NCBI RefSeq assembly: GCF_900113115.1
Contig: NZ_FOOF01000002.1
Location: forward strand, 361,901-425,900
DNA length: 64,000 nt
Source of the DNA: Duganella sp. CF458
GTDB lineage: Bacteria; Pseudomonadota; Gammaproteobacteria; Burkholderiales; Burkholderiaceae_D
Direction: 5' to 3'
The notes beneath the pieces are model-generated. The model made no database searches, was not told the origin of the DNA, and saw nothing but the letters and a program-made list of their open reading frames with translations. This document shows positions 59,509 to 64,000 of this stretch, piece after piece; the first letter of the stretch is position 1; each line of letters starts with the position of its first letter. The translations under genes were made by a program, and so were the position numbers.

Positions 59509-60522
59509 TCAGAGCATGCCGAGCGCCAGATTCCAGGGCCAACCAGTTTGCCCGCGCCTGGTGGTGCGCTGCTGCACAATCGCTTTGGACAGTTTGTCGT
59601 CAATCTTGTTTGCCAACGTATCGCGCCGCTGAACAATCTTGCCCGCTTCAGCACTGTTTGGCGCCCATAGCAGTTCTTCCTTGCAGGCCAGGATACCTGC
59701 GCGCTCAATCATCACCTGCGATTGGTTGTACAGCCATCGCAGGAAGTGCTGCGCGCCATTTGGCGCCAGCCATAATTCGCCATACATGTCGACGTACTCG
59801 GCGGCGGTCGATGGATCTTCCAGGTTGCTGCCGTGATGAATCAGGAGTGGCAGAGGCTGGCTTTCATTCAGCAGCAACTCGGCAATGTAGTGATTAGCGG
59901 CGAAGCCGCGGCGGAACGCAGTCGCGGCAGCCACCCAGTTATCGTCGATAGCGTGGCACAGGCCCAGTTCATACCAGTAGGGAGGATATTCCGCGGCCTG
60001 CTCTTGCAGGACGACGGCGGCTTCCTTACGCATGCCGGCACGCAGCAGCTCTGAGCCAACCAGGAAACGCGCGCCCTGGTTGTCGTTTGGGTTACGAGCC
60101 ATCATCAGAACGGCTATCTCCGCCGCCTCCTTGTGCTTGCGGCGGCGTGCAAGGCAAAGCAGCGCGATCTGCAGCAACCGCAAGTACGGGCGGTTTTCCA
60201 AGTGACCCCATTCGATCTTGCCAGGAAACCCTTCAGGCATCAGGTCATGGGCGGCGTCGAGCCCGCGCTGCGCCGCTTCGAGTGCTTTGACTGGCTTGTC
60301 CATGTCGAAATAGTTCGACGCGAGGAAGCAGTGCGCATCCAGCAGCCATGGAGTCAGCTTCAGCTGCTCTTCAAGCGCGGCCTGGAGGCGCTTATCGCTC
60401 AAACGGCCTTGTTGCCACAGGTCGGCAAGCTCGTCGAACTTTTCACCGGCAGCTCGTGCGGCGTTGCTGGAATAGTCGAAGGCGCCTGAATGGTCTGGGA
60501 AAATCTGGAATTGAATGGACAT
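59509..60522 (-). CDS. TPR-like helical repeat protein
   Basis: 337 residues, no signal peptide. Helical pairs with TPR-type spacing: LLDAHCFLASNYFDMDKPVKALEAAQRGLDAA, then GARFLVGSELLRAGMRKEAAVVLQEQA, then PYWYELGLCHAIDDNWVAAATAFRRGFAAN. A protein-protein contact role is likely. The tail (residues ~270-337) is a charged helix. Followed on its strand by a terminator. No assigned function. Confidence 0.78.
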   Translation of the reverse strand: MSIQFQIFPDHSGAFDYSSNAARAAGEKFDELADLWQQGRLSDKRLQAALEEQLKLTPWLLDAHCFLASNYFDMDKPVKALEAAQRGLDAAHDLMPEGFPGKIEWGHLENRPYLRLLQIALLCLARRRKHKEAAEIAVLMMARNPNDNQGARFLVGSELLRAGMRKEAAVVLQEQAAEYPPYWYELGLCHAIDDNWVAAATAFRRGFAANHYIAELLLNESQPLPLLIHHGSNLEDPSTAAEYVDMYGELWLAPNGAQHFLRWLYNQSQVMIERAGILACKEELLWAPNSAEAGKIVQRRDTLANKIDDKLSKAIVQQRTTRRGQTGWPWNLALGML

Positions 60523-60573
60523 GGAAATTACTGTCTGGATTGCAGCTGAACTGGAAAAATTGCGATTCGGTCG

Positions 60574-60894
60574 CTATGCCCTCAACATCCGCTCGACAAG
60601 ATGCGTCATGAAATCTCTCTCGGTCGAGAGAAACATGCGGATGAAGATTGTGTCGTCCCTGACCTCATAAATGACTCTGGTGCCTTCAGTGATCCTTTGC
60701 CGGATCACCAGCTCCAAGGCTACGCATTCGTCAGGAACAACACCGGCGAGAGGAAATTGTTTTATTTGTGCGAAAAGGTCTTTGAATGATTGTTTGAATT
60801 CTTCAAGCCTTGCCGCTGAATGAGTTTTTTTGAATCCGGCCTGGATCTCTTGAAAATCAGTCTTTGCACTATCAAGGACAATGATCTTGGTCAT
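60574..60894 (-). CDS. RelE/ParE-family toxin
   Basis: 106 residues. The pattern VLDSAKTDFQEIQAGFKKT, QIKQFPLAGVVPDECVALELVIRQRI, GTRVIYEVRDDTIFIRMFLSTERDF is of the RelE/ParE fold. It would act on ribosome-bound mRNA (RelE) or gyrase (ParE); this sequence alone does not tell which. It starts inside the stop of the antitoxin gene (ATGA), antitoxin first, as is normal. Confidence 0.88.
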   Translation of the reverse strand: MTKIIVLDSAKTDFQEIQAGFKKTHSAARLEEFKQSFKDLFAQIKQFPLAGVVPDECVALELVIRQRITEGTRVIYEVRDDTIFIRMFLSTERDFMTHLVERMLRA

Positions 60895-61181
60895 CTGGCC
60901 TTGTCCATCTCGGCGAAGAACTCTTCTTCAGAGACAAATTTGCCTTCTTCAATTTCCTTGGTACCGAGGGCAAGCAACTTCATCAGCGCCATGCGCTCCT
61001 GGTACATCTTCTGCCGTTCTAGCGATTCTTGATAGCTCTTGATACTGATGACGACCATCTTTGCTTCCCCGTTTTGAGTGATGATCATCGGACCAACATC
61101 CTCTTCATCAAATCTTCTGACGATTTCCGTGGTGTTTGATTTCAGGTAGGAGATTGGCTTGATTTGCTCGGTGATGTCCAT
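60891..61181 (-). CDS. Phd/YefM-family antitoxin
   Basis: 96 residues. The N-terminal DNA-binding domain is visible (ISYLKSNTTEIVRRFDEEDVGPMIITQNGEAKMVVISIKSYQES), followed by a helical toxin-binding tail (EEFFAEMDKAR). It should neutralise the adjacent RelE/ParE toxin and repress the pair by binding the palindrome at 61200-61215. Confidence 0.92.
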   Translation of the reverse strand: MDITEQIKPISYLKSNTTEIVRRFDEEDVGPMIITQNGEAKMVVISIKSYQESLERQKMYQERMALMKLLALGTKEIEEGKFVSEEEFFAEMDKAR

Positions 61182-61199
61182 AGTGACCTCTCGGAAGGT

Positions 61200-61226
61200 G
61201 GACTAATTATAGTCCGAATTTAGTCC
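61200..61226. promoter_or_regulatory. Operator of the RelE/Phd pair
   Basis: GGACTA-ATTA-TAGTCC is a perfect inverted repeat (61200-61215) with a further TAGTCC at 61221-61226, just upstream of the antitoxin start at 61181 (minus strand). Repeated short arms of this kind suit binding of Phd/YefM dimers. Confidence 0.65.
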
Positions 61227-61376
61227 ATATGAAAATTGCCTGTCACGCTGCGAATCCGAGTAAAGACTCAGAATCTTCCAAATTAGACAATAAATTCAAT
61301 GACTTGATGAATTCGTAACGCGAGCTGACGGCCTACCTCTTCGAGCATTAAGCTACGGCACAACAGAGGAGTTCTC

Positions 61377-62213
61377 ATGTCAAACGAACAGATTCAATGG
61401 CTCATGAAAGCGCTGCAACCCGAGAAGACGCTGGGCTCGTTGCCGGGAATTGCAACGCTCGCCGAAGACGATCTCGCCGCGCTCATCGGCATCGATCCCG
61501 ACCTTTACCGATCAAAGCGCAAAGCGATGCGTCAAAACGCAAAGGACGCTGCCGCCGCGCTGCTTGACGAACCAAGCATAGGAAAGCTGGTCGACCAACT
61601 CCCGCTGCACAAGGGCGCGCAAATCGTCGTATTCGGCGACAGCCTGACCGCCGACCCGCAGTCCTGGGCAGTGATCCTGGCGGAACTGCTCGCTGCGCGC
61701 CGGCCCGATGACGCCTTGAGCGTGACCATCAACGCAGTCCCAGGTGAAACGACAGCGCATGGTCTAGTGCGGCTTGGCGAGTCCCTCTCGCGCCAGCCCG
61801 ATTGGTTGATCTTCTTCATGGGCATCAACGACGCCCGAACGCAGGGACCAAAGCCGACCAAAACGATCGTCGGCCACGAAGAAACCGCGCGCAATCTCGC
61901 CGAAATGCGCAGCCGCGCCGTAGGCGAATGCAAGGCGCAGCGCCTGTGGATCACGCCGCCTGCAGTCAACGAAGAACAAATGGCAGCGCATTGGGGCTTG
62001 ACACGCTTCGGCGTCCGCTTCCGCAACGCGGACGTGGCGCAGGTTGCGAACCATGTGCGCGGCCTTGGCGACCCAGTGATCGACCTTTTCTCAGCCCTGG
62101 GTGCTCCGCCCGCGCAGGAACTGTTGATGGACGATGGCCTCCACCTTTTACTTGAGGGGCAAAAGCGCATCGCGCGTGAAGTGCTCCGCGGCTGGAGTGC
62201 GCTATGTTCATGA
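61377..62213 (+). CDS. SGNH/GDSL hydrolase
   Basis: 278 residues, no signal peptide. It begins with ~85 residues of helices (with EDDLAALIGIDPDLYRSKRKAMRQ), then the hydrolase domain: FGDSLTAD with the nucleophile Ser (about residue 91), GIND with the oxyanion Asn, and DGLHL with the catalytic Asp and His near the C-terminus. The family hydrolyses esters. GAGG before the ATG supports the start. Its TGA overlaps the ATG of the broken NmrA-like gene at 62210, so the two were once coupled. Confidence 0.9.
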   Translation: MSNEQIQWLMKALQPEKTLGSLPGIATLAEDDLAALIGIDPDLYRSKRKAMRQNAKDAAAALLDEPSIGKLVDQLPLHKGAQIVVFGDSLTADPQSWAVILAELLAARRPDDALSVTINAVPGETTAHGLVRLGESLSRQPDWLIFFMGINDARTQGPKPTKTIVGHEETARNLAEMRSRAVGECKAQRLWITPPAVNEEQMAAHWGLTRFGVRFRNADVAQVANHVRGLGDPVIDLFSALGAPPAQELLMDDGLHLLLEGQKRIAREVLRGWSALCS

Positions 62214-63004
62214 AGTATCTCGTGACAGGCGCAACTGGAAACATCGGCTCACTGGTAACCCACCGTCTGATTAAACGTGGCATCCGGCCTTGCATCTTTG
62301 TCCGCGACACAGCAAAGGCGCGCGCGCTGTTTGGCGACGCTGTCGACATACGCGTTGGCGACTCGGGCGCAAGCCAGCTGTCATTAGCCGCCGCCTTTGC
62401 CGGGATCGACACGCTCTTTCTCCTCAATAGCGGCCCCGATCTTGCCGCCCGCGACCGTGCAGCGGCGCGTGCCGCCAAAACAGCCGATGTAAGTCACCTG
62501 GTCAAACTCTCGACACTGGACGTCTTGACTGGCGTTGGAACGGGGTCCTGGCATGCCAAGAGTGAAACGGCAGTGCACGAGAGCGGATTCGATTACACCT
62601 TCATCAGGTCGGCAGGCTTCATGACCAATGCGCTGTATTGGGCGAAAGCGATCAAGACCGAGCGCGTACTGCGGTCCTAGACCGGTGAGGGTAAGATCGC
62701 CTTCATCCACCCGGCCGACATCGCTGATATCGCCGTCCATGCCATGACTACGCGCGATCTTCGTCGCCAGGACGTGGTGATCACTGGGCCGAAAGCATTG
62801 AGCTATGCCGAGATGGCGGACGTGATCGGTGCCGCAATCGGAAAGCGCATTCGATACGTTCCCATCAGTGACGCTGAGGCGAGCTTCGGAAGCGATGCCT
62901 ATGCGAAAGCGGTGACCGATATCTGGCGGGCGATCAGGGAAGGGCGCGTGGCCACGGCGACGGACGCGGTTCAGCGCATGTGCTCTTCATTGTGCGGAGT
63001 TTGA
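62210..63004 (+). pseudogene. NmrA-like NAD(P)-binding protein gene interrupted by a stop
   Basis: The first part (KYLVTGATGNIGSLVTHRL, then LFLLNSGPDLAARD, then YTFIRSAGFMTNAL) is an NmrA/QOR2-type Rossmann protein. It stops at TAG 62678-62680. In the same frame the family's continuation goes on right after it: TGEGKIAFIHPADIADIAVHAM, ITGPKALSYAEMADVIGAAIG and YVPISD. So one in-frame nonsense codon splits it. The end (TATDAVQRMCSSLCGV) also differs from usual family tails. Probably a recent null allele, unless read through. Confidence 0.85.
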
Positions 63005-63111
63005 TATCTGAAGTCGAAATGCTTCGTCAATTCACATAATACAAGGTGTGGAGTCTAGCGCGACGGTACCTCAAGCCCTCGAAGTCATGGACTGCCCAAC
63101 TTGTTCACTCG

Positions 63112-63414
63112 TCACCGCCAGTGGGCAGGAATCGTCAGTCCGAGCACTCGCGAAATATTTTCGAGTGCGGCGATAATCTCGCTGTGTCGGTTCTTATCAT
63201 AGCCTCCCCCAGAGTCCCGCTGCGATAGAACGCTTTTCAACTCAGGAAGATTATGGAGGCCCAAAGCGTAGAGATTTCTCCACGTCAACTCACCAAACAC
63301 CTTGTATATGACTTCAGTACCGTCTCGATCACTGACCAATCGCGTCGGCCCCAACAACTTTAGTAGAGTCTCTTCAGCCTCTTCTTTGGTTTCGAAGGTA
63401 TGTAGATGTTGCAA
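63112..63414 (-). CDS. Small hypothetical protein
   Basis: 100 residues: FETKEEAEETLLKLLGP, RDGTEVIYKVFGELTWRNLYALGLHNLPELKSVL, then ALENISRVLGLTIP. Composition looks protein-like, and it is AT-richer than core genes. No family recognised. It is isolated next to a transposase remnant, so it may be an orphan left by rearrangement. Start and coding status are uncertain. Confidence 0.4.
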   Translation of the reverse strand: MQHLHTFETKEEAEETLLKLLGPTRLVSDRDGTEVIYKVFGELTWRNLYALGLHNLPELKSVLSQRDSGGGYDKNRHSEIIAALENISRVLGLTIPAHWR

Positions 63415-63751
63415 CGGAGCTCCAACGCAGAGAGGTGAATTCGATGGCCCGGCACGAAGAAACTCCCTCCCGCCGAGCAGATTGGCTAGAATATTGCATG
63501 TCGGAACTCTAGGCTGTCAACAACCATTGATTGGTTTGGTCACCTTGGACTCGCTTCACGGTGTCAACCAGAAGTAAGACTACACAAGGACACGCATACT
63601 GGGAGAGGCTCCACGTAGCTGGATCACCGCCGCTTGTATCCAGCATTCCAAAGTGAGCGGGATTACCCAACTGCGCGGCAAATAGCGTCGGCGTTCAAAC
63701 GTTCCAGCTGTGTTGGCTCGACTCGATAGTCCGGTCTGAATAAATCAAAAT
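63415..63751. other. Intergenic region without recognisable gene
   Basis: I see no convincing coding frame, tRNA or hairpin here. Short frames on both strands lack family features. It lies between the small hypothetical gene and the transposase remnant and probably includes the right end of the insertion sequence, but I could not identify its terminal repeat without the other end. Confidence 0.4.
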
Positions 63752-64000
63752 TCAGAGCGACGTCAGTTGCCATCGGGACTGACGGCGTATCGCCAGGTTC
63801 AGTGACGACATTAGGTCGGCGGAAATCTGGGCCAAAAGAAGCCGTAGCTTCCTGAGGATCATGCGCAGGTTGTGCCCGCATCCGCACAACAGCGCATGGA
63901 ACGCATCGCCGTCGGTCCCTTTCAGCCAATTACGCCGCAGGCGCCCGTCATTTTTCATGTGCCCGATTGCTGGCTCGATGGCGCTGCGGCGGCGGATGTC
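63752..64000 (-). mobile_element. 3' end of an IS5-type transposase gene, cut by window edge
   Basis: Read on the minus strand from the window edge: RRRSAIEPAIGHMKNDGRLRRNWLKG, then DAFHALLCGCGHNLRMILRKLRLLL, ending at the stop at 63752. This is the conserved C-terminal part of IS5-family DDE transposases, including the catalytic-Glu region (SAIEP). The 5' part lies beyond the window, so completeness is unknown. Confidence 0.85.

Overview
The window looks like a chromosomal segment of a GC-rich betaproteobacterium, most likely Oxalobacteraceae (Massilia/Duganella-like). This is inferred from composition, gene families and a short repeat element; no rRNA or marker gene was available to confirm it. 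No tRNA, rRNA or CRISPR array was seen. Overlapping starts and stops are common, so many genes sit in long translationally coupled operons.

Left part (1-12.4 kb): an accessory-looking lipoprotein pair (1-2582), an NHL-repeat lipoprotein, and an unknown membrane-anchored protein. Then comes a housekeeping run, nudC, folE and a thioredoxin-fold protein, followed by two LysR regulators with their oxidoreductases. Signalling block (12.5-19.2 kb): a CHASE3-GAF hybrid kinase with three receivers, CheR, a receiver-less CheB and a receiver-kinase, with overlapping reading frames. OmpW follows on the other strand, behind an FNR-like palindrome.

Redox block (19.97-26.2 kb): an exported molybdenum hydroxylase (2Fe-2S and Mo subunits) runs without a real gap into soxX, soxY, soxZ, soxA, a small cytochrome c and a flavocytochrome c sulfide dehydrogenase flavoprotein. 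soxB and soxCD are absent, and SoxY lacks the usual GGCGG tail.

Accessory block (26.3-48 kb): an orphan TssF-like type VI secretion (T6SS) baseplate protein with a membrane partner, an HExxHxxGxxHD metalloprotease and a neutral ceramidase. A hipBA module with three operator copies lies convergent to a complete type I Wadjet system (jetABCD), which has a ccdB remnant at its head. Next is a T6SS cargo module: VgrG, a DUF4123-like adaptor, a DUF3304 protein, a Tle1-type lipase and PAAR.

Right part (48-64 kb): an operon of cytochrome c, sugar-lactone oxidase and PLP enzyme; an unrecognised 677-residue protein with a PD-(D/E)XK-like motif; a TetR regulator; and a long TolA/TonB-like protein. A second T6SS cargo module follows (PAAR, DUF4123, unknown, Tox-REase-5-like toxin, Imm52-like immunity), then a TPR protein, a RelE/Phd toxin-antitoxin pair, a GDSL hydrolase, an NmrA-type gene broken by one stop codon, and the 3' end of an IS5-type transposase at the edge. 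T6SS core genes other than tssF are not in the window, so both cargo modules must depend on a system elsewhere.
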